Source: an uncultured Sulfurovum sp. (GTDB taxonomy: Bacteria; Campylobacterota; Campylobacteria; Campylobacterales; Sulfurovaceae). Taken from it: DNA of 64,000 bases. This document shows positions 17,751 to 27,811 of the stretch, one piece after another. The stretch spans positions 36,397 through 100,396 of the forward strand of contig CACVAU010000052.1 in NCBI GenBank assembly GCA_902727915.1, in the 5' to 3' direction. The translations under genes and the position numbers were made by a program. Numbering within the stretch: position 1 is the stretch's first letter; every line of letters begins with the position of its first letter. The notes below the pieces were generated by a model that was not told the origin of the DNA, did not search any database, and saw only the letters and a program-made list of their open reading frames with translations.

Positions 17751-19273
17751 TAGTTTTCCTCCTTTTTAGAAAGTATAATTGCTTCTTTAGTAGCAGGAGA
17801 GATAGCTCTCTTTTCCATGTCAACTAAAATTTTTTGTGCAGAATTATCAATTGGTCCAAGTACTGGATTAGGATACACCCCCAACCAAATTGTAATAAGT
17901 ACCAATGGAATTAATGCTGATAACTCCCGTTTGTCTAAATCTTTTAAGCCTAAATTTTTCTTATGTCTTACTGGACCAAAAAAAGATTTTTTGAACAATG
18001 CTAACATATAAACTGACCCTATAATAATGGTGGTTCCAGCTAAAATAGTTCCAATGGCAGATACTTTATAAAAACCTAAAAGGACTAAAAACTCTCCAAC
18101 AAAACCAATGGTCAATGGAAGACCAACTGAGGCCATTAACATGATTCCAAAGATGGTAGCATAAATTGGCATTACAGCTGCCAATCCACCAAATTCACTC
18201 ATCATCTTAGTACCTGTACGCTCATAAATAACCCCAACAAGCATAAACAACGCACCAGAAACAATACCATGAGATAACATTAAAAATACCGAGCCACCAA
18301 GACCTTCAGCATTCATGGCAAACACCCCTAGCATAATCACACCCATGTGTGATACTGAAGAGTAAGCAATGACTTGCTTCATGTCTTTTTGAGCAAAAGC
18401 AATCATGGCTGTGTAGATAACCATGATAAGTGACAAGGTCATAATAAATGGAGTAAAAGTTACTGAAGCATCTGGTAATATTGGTAATGAAAATCTAACA
18501 AAGCCATAAGTACCCATTTTTAGTAGTACAGCTGCAAGGATTACAGAACCAATTGTTGGTGCTTGACCATGTGCATGTGGTAACCAAGTATGAAATGGAA
18601 ACATAGGTACTTTAATAGCAAAACCAGCAAAGAAAGCCAAAAACAACCAAAACTGTTGCGTCTCTGTTAAAGGCAAGGTATACCAGTCGAGTAACGAGAA
18701 TGTCCAAACACCATTTGCATCATGATAAAGATAAGCCATCGCAAGAAGACCTACCAACATAATTAGTGATCCAACAAAGGTATAGAGGAAAAACTTAACA
18801 GCAGCATAAATTCTTGTTGGCCCACCCCATGCACCAATAATATATAACATTGGAACTAAAGAAAGCTCCCAGAACAAATAGAAAATAATTGCATCTAATG
18901 ATAAAAATACTCCTACCATCGTCATCTCTAGGAAAAGAAGAGAAACAATCATGTTTTTCATATTCTTGGTATCTGGTCGAAGTAAAATAATCCCTAAAAG
19001 CGTAATAAGTGCTGCCATAACAACAATAAAGAGTGAAATACCATCAACACCTACATTATACGAAATACCAAAATCAGAAATAAGTGAAACTTTTTCGGTA
19101 AATTGCATACCACCATTTGTGGTATCAAATTTAGCCCATAACCAAAGTGCCAAAAGTAACTCAATGGTTGCTACAGCAATCCCATAAATTTTTGCTGAAT
19201 GTTTATCAACAACAAAACCTAAAAACCCTGCTAATGCAGGAAAAAATATTAATATACTTAATATCGCGTCCAT
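17750..19273 (-). CDS. nuoM: NADH-quinone oxidoreductase subunit M
   Basis: A 507-residue antiporter-like subunit. [16 protein letters not shown] has the conserved Glu of helix 5, [19 protein letters not shown] the conserved lysine and broken-helix segment, and [13 protein letters not shown] the second lysine. Its gene starts directly after the nuoL stop codon (adjacent bases), and its stop overlaps the nuoN start. Length is normal for the family. Role: one of three proton channels of the membrane arm. Confidence 0.95.
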   Translation of the reverse strand: MDAILSILIFFPALAGFLGFVVDKHSAKIYGIAVATIELLLALWLWAKFDTTNGGMQFTEKVSLISDFGISYNVGVDGISLFIVVMAALITLLGIILLRPDTKNMKNMIVSLLFLEMTMVGVFLSLDAIIFYLFWELSLVPMLYIIGAWGGPTRIYAAVKFFLYTFVGSLIMLVGLLAMAYLYHDANGVWTFSLLDWYTLPLTETQQFWLFLAFFAGFAIKVPMFPFHTWLPHAHGQAPTIGSVILAAVLLKMGTYGFVRFSLPILPDASVTFTPFIMTLSLIMVIYTAMIAFAQKDMKQVIAYSSVSHMGVIMLGVFAMNAEGLGGSVFLMLSHGIVSGALFMLVGVIYERTGTKMMSEFGGLAAVMPIYATIFGIMLMASVGLPLTIGFVGEFLVLLGFYKVSAIGTILAGTTIIIGSVYMLALFKKSFFGPVRHKKNLGLKDLDKRELSALIPLVLITIWLGVYPNPVLGPIDNSAQKILVDMEKRAISPATKEAIILSKKEEN

Positions 19274-21247
19274 TTATTCTCCCTTACCTGTCACTGCACT
19301 AAGACATTCAACAACACCTTCAAGTGTTATTGATGAGAATGCAGCCACAAGAACTAAAATCAAGGCACCAAGACCCATCCAGTTCAGATACGATGATAAG
19401 TTACCATTTTGCATTCCCCTTGAAACATCACCTATTTTTAAACAAGCTCTACCTATTTTATCCACTGATCCATCAACCATTGCCTTATCAATTTCCCAAA
19501 ACTTAGTCGAAGCAATTGTATATGGTTTAACAATAAACTCATCATAAAACTTTGGTACATAATACTGATTTGCTAATAACTTATAGATAAAGGAATTCTC
19601 AAATTCTTCATCTCTTTTCCAAGCCTTATCACCTTTTCCACCATACTTTTTCCATGCAAGGAAAATAGCACCAATAGCAATTACAACTACCAATGCTGCT
19701 AAGTAAATAGCCAAGTGATGTGTATGATCACTCATCTCATACTGAACACTTTCATTTAGTCCATAAATAAACTCTTTATAGTAACCCATTAACCAACCGA
19801 ATGAAACAGCCAATATCGCTAACGGTGCCATTGCAATTAATACGTATTTGTACATATCATGTGGGTGAAAACCTAAAGGCTCATAACGTTTTTCACCATG
19901 GAATGAGAAAAATACTTGTCTAAATGAATAAAATGCTGTCATACCAGCAGTAATCACAAGCATTCCCCAAATAATAAAGGTACCCTCATTAAATGCTGTT
20001 TCAATAATCGCATCTTTTGAATAGAAACCAGCCATAAATGGAAGACCAGCAAGTGCGAATGATGCAATTCCCATATACCAATAAGATGCTTTCATTGCTG
20101 TTTTAAGACCACCCATTTTAAAGATATCCAATTCATTGTCCATAGCATGCATTACATTACCAGCACCTAAGAAAAGAAGTGCCTTAAAGAATGCATGTGC
20201 TGCAAGGTGGAAAAGTGCAATCCAATAGGCACCAAGTCCAGCAGCAGCAAACATGTAACCCAATTGAGATAAGGTTGATAAAGCAACAATACGTTTAATA
20301 TCTCTAGCAATCAATGCCATTGATGCTGCATAGAAGGCAACAAACGTACCCAGTATGGCAATAAACATTGAAACACCTGAAACAGCATCCAGACTATAGA
20401 GTGGGTTTGAACGAATTACTAAGAATACCCCTGCTGTTACCATCGTAGCAGCATGAATTAGTGCTGAAACAGGCGTAGGACCTTCCATTGCATCTGTCAA
20501 CCATGTATGTAAGGGAAATTGAGCCGATTTACCCATTGCCCCAATAAAGAGTGCAATGGCAATTGAAACCAAGATTCCATCGGCAAGATTTGGCATTGCT
20601 TCAAATACCACATCATATTGTAAAGAACCAATGTTCCAGTAAATTAAGAAAATACCAACTAACATTCCAAGGTCAGCAACACGGTTCATAATGAACGCTT
20701 CATTTGCTGCCCATGAAGGAGAGATTGAAGGGTTTTCTTCAAAAGGTTTGTCTTCTTTATGATACCAGAAACCAACCAGTAACCATGAACACACACCAAC
20801 ACCTTCCCAACCAATAAATAGCCCAGCAAAGTTATCTGACATTATCAAGATCATCATTGCGAAAACAAATGCTGATAAGTAAGAGAAAAATCTGTTGTAT
20901 GATTTGTCATGATCCATGTAACCTGTAGCATAGATATGTACAATTGTAGAAACAAGTGTTACAACCACCATCATGGTAACTGAAATTTGATCAACAAGGA
21001 AACCAAATGGAATGCTTAAATCACCAATGGTAATCCAATCCATCATTTTTACATGTACTTGACCAACCGTAGCTACATGATATGCTAAGGTTGCTGAGGC
21101 AAGAAAGGCTACAAAAATTAAAACAGAAGCAACTATTCCTGTTAAATGTGTTCTTGGTGCATTACCAAACAATAACCCTGCAAACATTGACCCAACAAAA
21201 GGAGCAAAAAGTGCTATGTATACTAAACTTTCCATATTCATATCCAT
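19274..21247 (-). CDS. nuoL: NADH-quinone oxidoreductase subunit L
   Basis: A 657-residue subunit with the antiporter core and the long C-terminal lateral helix that clamps the membrane arm. FIGWEGVGVCSWLL carries the helix-5 Glu; MGKSAQFPLHTWLTDAMEG carries the lysine and the broken helix; ALIHAATMVTAGVFLV follows. The last 150 residues include a Lys/Asp-rich soluble stretch and the amphipathic helix expected of NuoL. It lies 3 bases after nuoK. No damage to the conserved charged residues is visible. Confidence 0.95.
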   Translation of the reverse strand: MDMNMESLVYIALFAPFVGSMFAGLLFGNAPRTHLTGIVASVLIFVAFLASATLAYHVATVGQVHVKMMDWITIGDLSIPFGFLVDQISVTMMVVVTLVSTIVHIYATGYMDHDKSYNRFFSYLSAFVFAMMILIMSDNFAGLFIGWEGVGVCSWLLVGFWYHKEDKPFEENPSISPSWAANEAFIMNRVADLGMLVGIFLIYWNIGSLQYDVVFEAMPNLADGILVSIAIALFIGAMGKSAQFPLHTWLTDAMEGPTPVSALIHAATMVTAGVFLVIRSNPLYSLDAVSGVSMFIAILGTFVAFYAASMALIARDIKRIVALSTLSQLGYMFAAAGLGAYWIALFHLAAHAFFKALLFLGAGNVMHAMDNELDIFKMGGLKTAMKASYWYMGIASFALAGLPFMAGFYSKDAIIETAFNEGTFIIWGMLVITAGMTAFYSFRQVFFSFHGEKRYEPLGFHPHDMYKYVLIAMAPLAILAVSFGWLMGYYKEFIYGLNESVQYEMSDHTHHLAIYLAALVVVIAIGAIFLAWKKYGGKGDKAWKRDEEFENSFIYKLLANQYYVPKFYDEFIVKPYTIASTKFWEIDKAMVDGSVDKIGRACLKIGDVSRGMQNGNLSSYLNWMGLGALILVLVAAFSSITLEGVVECLSAVTGKGE

Positions 21248-21250
21248 TTC

Positions 21251-21559
21251 TTATCCTTTCATTGATGAGATTACATCAAGGTCTAATGAACCATACTTTT
21301 TATAAAGTAAAATTAAAAGTCCTAATCCAACAGCCACTTCTGAAGCTGCAACAGCAATAACAAAGAAAGCAAACATTTGTCCAGATAAATCAGCATAATA
21401 ATTTCCAATGGCTGCAAAAGCAATATTTACAGCATTTAACATCACTTCTGTAGCAAAGAAAAGCATCAAAAGATTTTTTCTTCTTAGTACTCCCATAAAA
21501 CCAATACTAAACAGTAAACCTGAAAGTATGAGATAATGATTTACACCAATCTCTAACAT
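21251..21559 (-). CDS. nuoK: NADH-quinone oxidoreductase subunit K
   Basis: A 102-residue subunit of three membrane helices, the normal size. FFATEVMLNAVNIAFAAIG holds the conserved membrane Glu, and a second acidic position follows in VAASEVAVGLGLLILLYK. These Glu residues link the quinone-site module to the antiporter-like subunits. Its ATG overlaps the nuoJ stop by one base. Confidence 0.95.
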   Translation of the reverse strand: MLEIGVNHYLILSGLLFSIGFMGVLRRKNLLMLFFATEVMLNAVNIAFAAIGNYYADLSGQMFAFFVIAVAASEVAVGLGLLILLYKKYGSLDLDVISSMKG

Positions 21560-22149
21560 TATACGTCTCCTTTTTGAATCTCTATACTCTTTGGTTCTAT
21601 TTTCATCTCTTCATCAGCAGCCTCTGACTCAGTTAAAGAGTAATCCATTTTTTTACCAGCTAAAATAATACCTGCAATCATGGCTACCAATAACATTAAT
21701 GCTGCTACTTCAAATGGCACTAAGTACTTTGTAAAAAGAACCATACCAACAGCTTGTGCATTACCCACATCTTCAAGAATACCGGATCGTGGATCTAACA
21801 TTGGATTGTCACCAATAATTGGTGCAGAGAACATAATGACAAATACCAATGCCATTAATCCACCCAATAAAAATACCAAGGTAGGGTTTTGATGTTTCTC
21901 TTTAATTTCTTTTGTTGCATCAAAAAACATCATGGCAAAAGCGTAAAGTGCCATAACAGCTCCTACATAAACAATCAATTGAACGACACCTAAAAAATCT
22001 GCTCCCAAAAGGAAGAAGAAACCAGAAATCATAACCATACCAGCTGCTAAAGCTGTCATGGCATAAAGAACATTTTTACTCATCACGGTAATCATAAACA
22101 AAATAGTTGTCGATATCGCAAATACATAAAAGGCTATAGCTTCATACAT
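21559..22149 (-). CDS. nuoJ: NADH-quinone oxidoreductase subunit J
   Basis: A 196-residue membrane subunit with five helices. FLGVVQLIVYVGAVMALYAFAMMFF is the conserved helix-3 region of NuoJ, shown here as two parts: the VQLIVYVGA core and the following MMFF. It takes part in the structural change that drives proton pumping. The C-terminal 35 residues are charged and soluble. nuoI lies 14 bases upstream and nuoK overlaps its end by one base. Confidence 0.93.
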   Translation of the reverse strand: MYEAIAFYVFAISTTILFMITVMSKNVLYAMTALAAGMVMISGFFFLLGADFLGVVQLIVYVGAVMALYAFAMMFFDATKEIKEKHQNPTLVFLLGGLMALVFVIMFSAPIIGDNPMLDPRSGILEDVGNAQAVGMVLFTKYLVPFEVAALMLLVAMIAGIILAGKKMDYSLTESEAADEEMKIEPKSIEIQKGDV

Positions 22150-22163
22150 TTTCTTCTCCTTTT

Positions 22164-22787
22164 CTAGTACGCTAATGGCGTTGATTTAATATTTTCATCT
22201 GCATTAGGGCTAATTGCACCAAATCCAGCATATTCTTGTTGTTGATTCAACTGATCCATTGGGGTCAACATGTCTTCAAAAAGTGAGAACCCTGCTCTTT
22301 GTTCTGAAGCATTTTCAAAACGTCCACCATGAACAATGGCCAACTCTGGACAAACTTCTGCACAATAACCACAGAAAATACAACGACCAAAGTTAATGGT
22401 ATACTCTGATACTTCTTTTCTTTGATTTTCATCATATTTAGTTTCCATTGATATACAATCTGAAATACAAATTTTTTCACATAATCCACAACCAATACAA
22501 CGATAGTTACCTGACTCCATAAGTCTAAGCATATCGTGAATCGCTCTATAACGAGGAGAAATTGGTAGCTTCTCAAATGGGTATTTGGTTGTGTGCATTT
22601 TTTTTCTAAAGAGTGCATTGAACATCTCTCTTAATGTTACCCCCAAGCCCTTAAAAAGTTCTGGTTGTACTGTTCTCTTAACTACTTGTTTAAATTTACA
22701 CCAACCCTCTGTCGGAGTATGATCTAAATCTAGTTTTACATAATTTTGTGTTCCAACATTTCTGTCTTTAAATTGTTCTAAACTCAT
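22164..22787 (-). CDS. nuoI: NADH-quinone oxidoreductase subunit I
   Basis: A 207-residue ferredoxin-like subunit that carries two [4Fe-4S] clusters (N6a and N6b). The ligands are in CIGCGLCEKICISDC and CIFCGYCAEVCPELA, the standard double C-x2-C-x2-C-x3-C pattern. It passes electrons from NuoG to the NuoB cluster. A C-terminal tail of about 45 residues after the second motif is longer than in E. coli. In complexes without NuoEF this subunit and NuoG are candidate docking points for a ferredoxin or flavodoxin donor. Confidence 0.95.
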   Translation of the reverse strand: MSLEQFKDRNVGTQNYVKLDLDHTPTEGWCKFKQVVKRTVQPELFKGLGVTLREMFNALFRKKMHTTKYPFEKLPISPRYRAIHDMLRLMESGNYRCIGCGLCEKICISDCISMETKYDENQRKEVSEYTINFGRCIFCGYCAEVCPELAIVHGGRFENASEQRAGFSLFEDMLTPMDQLNQQQEYAGFGAISPNADENIKSTPLAY

Positions 22788-22796
22788 CTCTTTCCC

Positions 22797-23840
22797 TTAT
22801 ATCATTATCACTAAACCAGTGATAAGAATGTTAATTACGGCTAATGGCATTAATACTTTCCAACATAACCACATCAATTGATCAGGTCTCACATGTGGCC
22901 AAGAGGCTCTAACCCACAACATAAAGAAGAATGAGAAGGCTATCTTAAGAATAATCATAATCCAAGCTGGTATAAACCAGAAATCATTGTATCCACCAAG
23001 AAAAACCACTGATGCAATAATCCCAATCGTAATCATGTTTGCATACTCACCAATAAAGAACAGTCCCCATCGCATACCAGAGTATTCTGTTACATAACCA
23101 GAGATAATCTCTGCTTCATGTTCAAGAAGGTCAAATGGGGTTCTGTTTGTCTCTGCAAAACCTGCAATAATAAAGAGTACAAAAGCAACTGGCTGATAAA
23201 CAACCATCCATAGGCCATCTGTTTGATAATTATTAAAGTCAACAAAAGACAAAGAACCAACTATCATAATAGGTGCTAAAATAGAAAGCCCTGTTACCAC
23301 TTCATAAGAAAGGAACTGGATTGCAGTTCTTGCCGATCCAATAACACCCCATTTATTCGCTTGTGCCATACCAGCAAGAAGTGGTCCATAAAGTCCAGAT
23401 GCCATCATCCCTAATACAAATAAGATACCAACATTAATGTCAGCAGCAATTGAAGGTACAAATACACCACCAATAAAGGGTACCCATTCCCATATGGTAA
23501 AGTCTGGAAATACAGGTACAGCTGCTAAAGCAATAAATGCTGTGGCTGCTGTAATCACAGGGGCAATGGAAAATATAAATTTATTGGCATGTTGGGGAAT
23601 AATATCTTCTTTGGTAAAAAGTTTAATTCCATCTGCTGCAAGTTGAAGCAAACCAAAAGGTCCTACATGTGTCGGTCCGAGTCTTCTCTGCATAAAAGCA
23701 AGAATTTTTCGCTCGATATAAGTACCAAATCCTGCAATAGCTGCAATAACTGCTAAAATAATAACTGCCTTGATAATAACACCAGTAGCCGTTACCTCAG
23801 GTGGTAATGCTGTTGCAGTCATAAATATTGTTGAAACCAT
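22797..23840 (-). CDS. nuoH: NADH-quinone oxidoreductase subunit H
   Basis: A 347-residue subunit with eight membrane helices that forms the quinone chamber. AETNRTPFDLLEHEAEIISG is the conserved acidic loop of NuoH, and GPFGLLQLAADGIKLFTKED the N-terminal signature that leads to the chamber. It sits 9 bases from nuoI and 2 bases from nuoG. Normal length, no missing conserved charges seen. Confidence 0.95.
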   Translation of the reverse strand: MVSTIFMTATALPPEVTATGVIIKAVIILAVIAAIAGFGTYIERKILAFMQRRLGPTHVGPFGLLQLAADGIKLFTKEDIIPQHANKFIFSIAPVITAATAFIALAAVPVFPDFTIWEWVPFIGGVFVPSIAADINVGILFVLGMMASGLYGPLLAGMAQANKWGVIGSARTAIQFLSYEVVTGLSILAPIMIVGSLSFVDFNNYQTDGLWMVVYQPVAFVLFIIAGFAETNRTPFDLLEHEAEIISGYVTEYSGMRWGLFFIGEYANMITIGIIASVVFLGGYNDFWFIPAWIMIILKIAFSFFFMLWVRASWPHVRPDQLMWLCWKVLMPLAVINILITGLVIMI

Positions 23841-23842
23841 AT

Positions 23843-26185
23843 TTACACCTTCCTAATTGTTACTTTTTGGTATCTTGAAGCACCAAAAAGGTCATAAACA
23901 TTTTCTGCTGATTTAAAATCGGCAAGGGCAACAACGTCACCTTCCATTTTAGGATCCACAAGAACATCAACAATAATTTTTCCATTTTTAAATAAAAGTT
24001 CTGCTTTAGCACCTAATGCTTCAGCACGTGCAGGACTTGCATAAAGACCAAATGCTTCAAATATTTGATGGGCTTTATCAGAGAAATCATTAAATTGTCT
24101 TGGAGGATTACATCTATAAACAATGTCACCATCAAGTGTATCAGCTTCATCAAACTTTTCAGTACTTTGAACTTCCACATCAGCATAAGTAACATTGAGT
24201 AAATAACCACGATTGTCTTTACCAGCATTATCAAAAGTATTCAACATATCATCAAACTCCATTGCCTGATAACCTTTCTCAATTGGTAAATGAGGTGTCC
24301 ATTCAATGGTCTCTCTTGGTGCATCCATAAGTTCAGCCATAAGATCATTTAATACATAGCCCCCATATACCATTGCCACATTGGTAGGTACAACTCTTTT
24401 ATTTAAGGTTGTAAATGTTCCCTCTTGTTGGTTAAGTGCTGGCATGTCTAAGTCACCTGTTCCAAGAGCAGACAGTTTAAAATCAGCATTTTCATTGTAT
24501 CCAACGGTGTAACCAGACGCATCATCATCAAGATCACAAATAAGTGCAACCCCTAAAGCATTTGATTTTGGTGGATTCATTACTACTTGGAAACCAGCTG
24601 CCTCTTCCAGAAGTACAATAAGTTTAGCAAGATTCTCAGCTTTAGCATGACCATAATAGTCTTCACCAACCATAAGAACAAAACGCTCTTTTTTCTTCAT
24701 CATCTTGTCAAAACCTTTATTAAAGGCTGTAGCATCTGCTCCTAAAAGTGTTAATAAGTCATCTCTATTTAAACCCAAAACATACTCTTTAACATCAGAA
24801 GGCAATTTATCAGGATCTGCAAATAAATTAAGTAGTAAGTACAGTGTTGCTTCTTCTAATCCAACTTTATGTGTAAACATCTCAACTGTTTTACCAAAAG
24901 TAGGAATAAGTTTATCGCCCACAGGGTGGAAGTACATTCCAGCACCCTTATTCATCTTTTGAATGTTATTAAAGGCGTATTTTAAACCTGGGCTGTCATT
25001 TCTTAATGCTCCACCAACAGAAACAACAAAATCACACTTTAATGCTGTATCGGTTGTGCCATTGTAAAGTGATGCACCCGAAGCATCTGAATAAAGTTTT
25101 AAAAATTTTTGGAAAGGTCTCACTTCAGGATTATAAAGCTTAACACCCCTTTTTTCTTTTAAAGTTTGAAGCATTAATGCTTCTTCATTGGTAATTAATG
25201 AATTAAACCTAATGGTTTCAGCTTTTTTTATGGCATCAACAGCTGCTTTAAATGCTGTTTCATCTTTAGTTACACCAGAATTTTCAAAATCATATCCAAA
25301 TCTTGCAGCACCATCTAAAGAAACAAAGTTCCATTCATTGGTAACACGAAAGATTTTTTCACTTCTATCTTCAATGGCTGCTGGTTTTGTTTCATAATAA
25401 ATAGCAAAACCATCAGAGGAGTGCGCTGATACAGCTGGTATTCTTTTTAAATCCCAAGCATTAGAAGAGTATACAAAGTCTCTACTTACCAAAGCACCTA
25501 CTGGACAAACAGCAATACACTCACCACAATCAGAACAATCCGTTGAACCTGTACCATTACTTGGCGCAATAACAGATTTTTGAAGCTTATTCCACATGGC
25601 ATAAGCATCTTTAGGCATGTTCTCTTTCCAAGATTTATCGAGTGCTTCACCACCACGTTTAGCCGTTGTAATGGCAGAATCGCCAATCATATCTTTACAA
25701 ACGGTTGTACAACGCTCACATACAATACATAAGCCTGGATCATAATGTAAGACTGATGACCAGTTCGTTGTCTCTCTTTTAGTATCTGGAATACTATAAG
25801 ATTGCGAGTCTACTTGTAATTCAAGTGTATAATTTTGAAGTTCACACTCACCACTTTGATCACATACCCCACATTGTAATGGATGGTTTACGTCGTAAAC
25901 TTCCATCATAGCTCTACGCTCTGCTAAGATATCTGGTGTGTCAACCGTAATCTGCATGCCCTCTTTTACTTTAGAGTTACATGCATACACTTGTTTACCA
26001 TCAGCCTCTACGAGACAGATACGACAAGCAAGTGTTGGTGAACATCTTGTCAGATAGCATATAGCAGGAATAAATACTTCATTAGCTCTTGCAGCATTTA
26101 GAATGTATTCACCCTCTTTAGCCTTATACTCAACACCATCAATTGTGATGTCAATCATGTTGTCTACTATTTGTACTTCACTCAT
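23843..26185 (-). CDS. nuoG: NADH-quinone oxidoreductase subunit G
   Basis: A 780-residue iron-sulfur subunit, the first gene of the operon here. The N-terminal [2Fe-2S] domain has CYLTRCSPTLACRICLVEA; then HPLQCGVCDQSGECELQ gives the His/Cys-ligated N5-type cluster; CIVCERCTTVC and CSDCGECIAVCPVGAL bind two further [4Fe-4S] clusters; the rest is a molybdopterin-oxidoreductase-like domain that is diverged, as is usual in complex I of this phylum. nuoA-F do not precede it: the next gene upstream is the divergent fqrB after 504 bases. So this NuoG must work with A-D encoded elsewhere, and the donor side may not be NADH. Confidence 0.93.
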   Translation of the reverse strand: MSEVQIVDNMIDITIDGVEYKAKEGEYILNAARANEVFIPAICYLTRCSPTLACRICLVEADGKQVYACNSKVKEGMQITVDTPDILAERRAMMEVYDVNHPLQCGVCDQSGECELQNYTLELQVDSQSYSIPDTKRETTNWSSVLHYDPGLCIVCERCTTVCKDMIGDSAITTAKRGGEALDKSWKENMPKDAYAMWNKLQKSVIAPSNGTGSTDCSDCGECIAVCPVGALVSRDFVYSSNAWDLKRIPAVSAHSSDGFAIYYETKPAAIEDRSEKIFRVTNEWNFVSLDGAARFGYDFENSGVTKDETAFKAAVDAIKKAETIRFNSLITNEEALMLQTLKEKRGVKLYNPEVRPFQKFLKLYSDASGASLYNGTTDTALKCDFVVSVGGALRNDSPGLKYAFNNIQKMNKGAGMYFHPVGDKLIPTFGKTVEMFTHKVGLEEATLYLLLNLFADPDKLPSDVKEYVLGLNRDDLLTLLGADATAFNKGFDKMMKKKERFVLMVGEDYYGHAKAENLAKLIVLLEEAAGFQVVMNPPKSNALGVALICDLDDDASGYTVGYNENADFKLSALGTGDLDMPALNQQEGTFTTLNKRVVPTNVAMVYGGYVLNDLMAELMDAPRETIEWTPHLPIEKGYQAMEFDDMLNTFDNAGKDNRGYLLNVTYADVEVQSTEKFDEADTLDGDIVYRCNPPRQFNDFSDKAHQIFEAFGLYASPARAEALGAKAELLFKNGKIIVDVLVDPKMEGDVVALADFKSAENVYDLFGASRYQKVTIRKV

Positions 26186-26689
26186 TGTTGTTTCCTACTT
26201 TTAGCTAAGTCTCAAATTCATCATACTTCTTTAAATATGGCTACTTTGAGACTTACTTTGTTTTAATTCTTCACTCTTATCAAGCCAATCTACTAAATTT
26301 AGGAAGAGGATATCAAAGATGCACTTAATCCTCTATCAAATGCCCAATGACTCTATTAATAGAATTGTAAATGTGTATCAATTTTAAACACGCTTTCATG
26401 ACTTCAGTTAAGCAAACTTTATGAGACTTTTCACTGTTACTTCTATACTCACCATATTTTTAAATGCTATACTATAGCTATAGTTAATTTTAAAAAATTT
26501 TTATTTTATTCTTTTAACTGTGTCAGTTTTAAACACATAAACAATATATTTATCACTGAAAACTTTTATAATGTTACAACTATACCCATAAGAATAGATA
26601 ATCCATAATATAATTAAAGCTATCGACTAAAAGTTAAAGCTACTAATGCTATATTTCATAAATTTTTTAAATTACTAAGGATTAAAAAC
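26186..26689. promoter_or_regulatory. Divergent nuoG/fqrB regulatory region
   Basis: A 504-base gap without a credible gene. Near nuoG lies a 10-bp inverted repeat, 26207-26216 and 26245-26254, with a 28-base spacer, in what would be the nuoG leader. A rightward extended -10 (TG at 26465-26466, TATACT at 26468-26473) overlaps a perfect 14-bp palindrome, 26471-26484. Further TATAAT-like words occur before fqrB. The layout suggests separate promoters for nuo and fqrB and at least one operator, but no known regulator site is recognised. Confidence 0.4.
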
Positions 26690-27685
26690 ATGGCTTCTGA
26701 AAAAGTAGTAGATATAGCAATTGTAGGTGCAGGACCTGGGGGGATGGCATGTGCCATTGAAGCAAAACTAGCTGGTATTGACAATATTGTTGTTTTTGAC
26801 AAAGCACCACATCATAATGATATGATTCACAAGTTTTACAAAAAAGGTAAAAGAGTCGATAAAGACTGGATGGGTCGTAAAGCTGAATTTGAAGGTAATG
26901 TCTCTTTTGATGAATGTTCTAAAGAAGAATATATTCAACAAATGGATGATTTATTGGCAAGTCATGGTGTACTTGAAAAATTTATATATAACACAGAAAT
27001 TTGGAATGTTCTTAAAGGTGATGATGGACTCTTTGCCATTAATGTTGGTGATGATGTTATCAAAGCTAAAAATGTTATTGTGTCTGTTGGTAGAATGGGT
27101 AAACCAAACAAACCAGGATACAAGTTTCCTAAAGCAATTAGACCAAGATTAAACTTTAACCTTTCAAAAGTTTGTAATGGTGAAAAAGTAATGATTGTTG
27201 GTGGTGGAGATACAGCTGGTGAATATGCTTATGGTTTGGTTGAGCTTGAAGGTATGGAAGACTGTACGGTTACACTTAATTACAGAAAACCAACCATTAC
27301 AAGAATGAACCCAATTAACACAGAAATGACAACTAAGCATCTTGATGCTGGTACACTTCTTAACAAAATGGGTGTGGATGTTGAAAGTGTTGAACCTGTA
27401 GGTGATGAAGGTGAAGAGCGTGTTCAAGTAAACTTTACAGATGGAACATCTGACGTATATGAAAGACTTGTTTTTGCTCTTGGTGGAACAAGCCCAAAAG
27501 ATTTCCTTGTAAATTCAAAAATTAAAACAGGTAAATGGGATGAGCCATTAATGGATGAAAAAACACTTGAAACAAATATTTCAGGTCTCTATACCATTGG
27601 TGATGTTGTCACAGATCAAGGTTCTATTGCATTGGCATTTAACCATGCTTCATTCGTTATGAATGACATTGTTTCTAAGCGATAA
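26690..27685 (+). CDS. fqrB: FqrB-like flavodoxin/ferredoxin NADP reductase
   Basis: A 331-residue flavoprotein of the thioredoxin-reductase fold without the redox CxxC. GAGPGGMACAIEA (13-25) binds FAD, MIVGGGDTAGEYAYG (from 168) binds NAD(P), and GLYTIGDVVTDQGSIALAF closes the FAD site. KFYKKGKRVDKDW and VGRMGKPNKPGYKFP resemble Helicobacter FqrB, which shuttles electrons between NADPH and flavodoxin. It is divergent from a nuo operon without nuoE and nuoF, where a flavodoxin or ferredoxin donor has been proposed in this phylum. The alternative is another ferredoxin-NADP reductase of the same fold. Confidence 0.65.
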   Translation: MASEKVVDIAIVGAGPGGMACAIEAKLAGIDNIVVFDKAPHHNDMIHKFYKKGKRVDKDWMGRKAEFEGNVSFDECSKEEYIQQMDDLLASHGVLEKFIYNTEIWNVLKGDDGLFAINVGDDVIKAKNVIVSVGRMGKPNKPGYKFPKAIRPRLNFNLSKVCNGEKVMIVGGGDTAGEYAYGLVELEGMEDCTVTLNYRKPTITRMNPINTEMTTKHLDAGTLLNKMGVDVESVEPVGDEGEERVQVNFTDGTSDVYERLVFALGGTSPKDFLVNSKIKTGKWDEPLMDEKTLETNISGLYTIGDVVTDQGSIALAFNHASFVMNDIVSKR

Positions 27686-27701
27686 GTAGAGCAACATAAA
27701 A

Positions 27702-27734
27702 ATATTTTCTAGTTACTAAATGACTAGAAAATAT
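27702..27734. other. 12-bp stem-loop downstream of fqrB
   Basis: Perfect inverted repeat 27702-27713 and 27723-27734 with a 9-base loop, 16 bases after the fqrB stop. It could end fqrB transcription, but the following bases on the plus strand are GTTACC rather than a T tract, so I record it only as a stem-loop. Confidence 0.5.
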
Positions 27735-27766
27735 GTTACCCTCCCCTTCAAACTACCCCAGAAACA

Positions 27767-27775
27767 TGCTATAAT
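27767..27775 (+). promoter_or_regulatory. Extended -10 promoter of the GNAT gene
   Basis: TG at 27767-27768, one base, then TATAAT at 27770-27775. It lies 36 bases before the ATG at 27812, which has its own AAGGA ribosome binding site. The same TGCTATAAT word occurs before the secreted protein gene at 13708-13716. Confidence 0.6.
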
Positions 27776-27811
27776 TTATTAAATTTTTTATTTTAAAATT
27801 AAGGACAAACG

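Noticed and set aside
16242..26185. Open frames on the plus strand across the nuo genes
   Set aside because: They are shadows of the nuo genes: no ribosome binding sites, no recognisable domains, and the minus-strand products are complete complex I subunits.
26690..27685. Thioredoxin reductase
   Set aside because: The fold fits but the redox-active CxxC is absent.
27702..27734. Terminator for fqrB
   Set aside because: The stem is good but there is no T tract after it, so it is listed only as a stem-loop.
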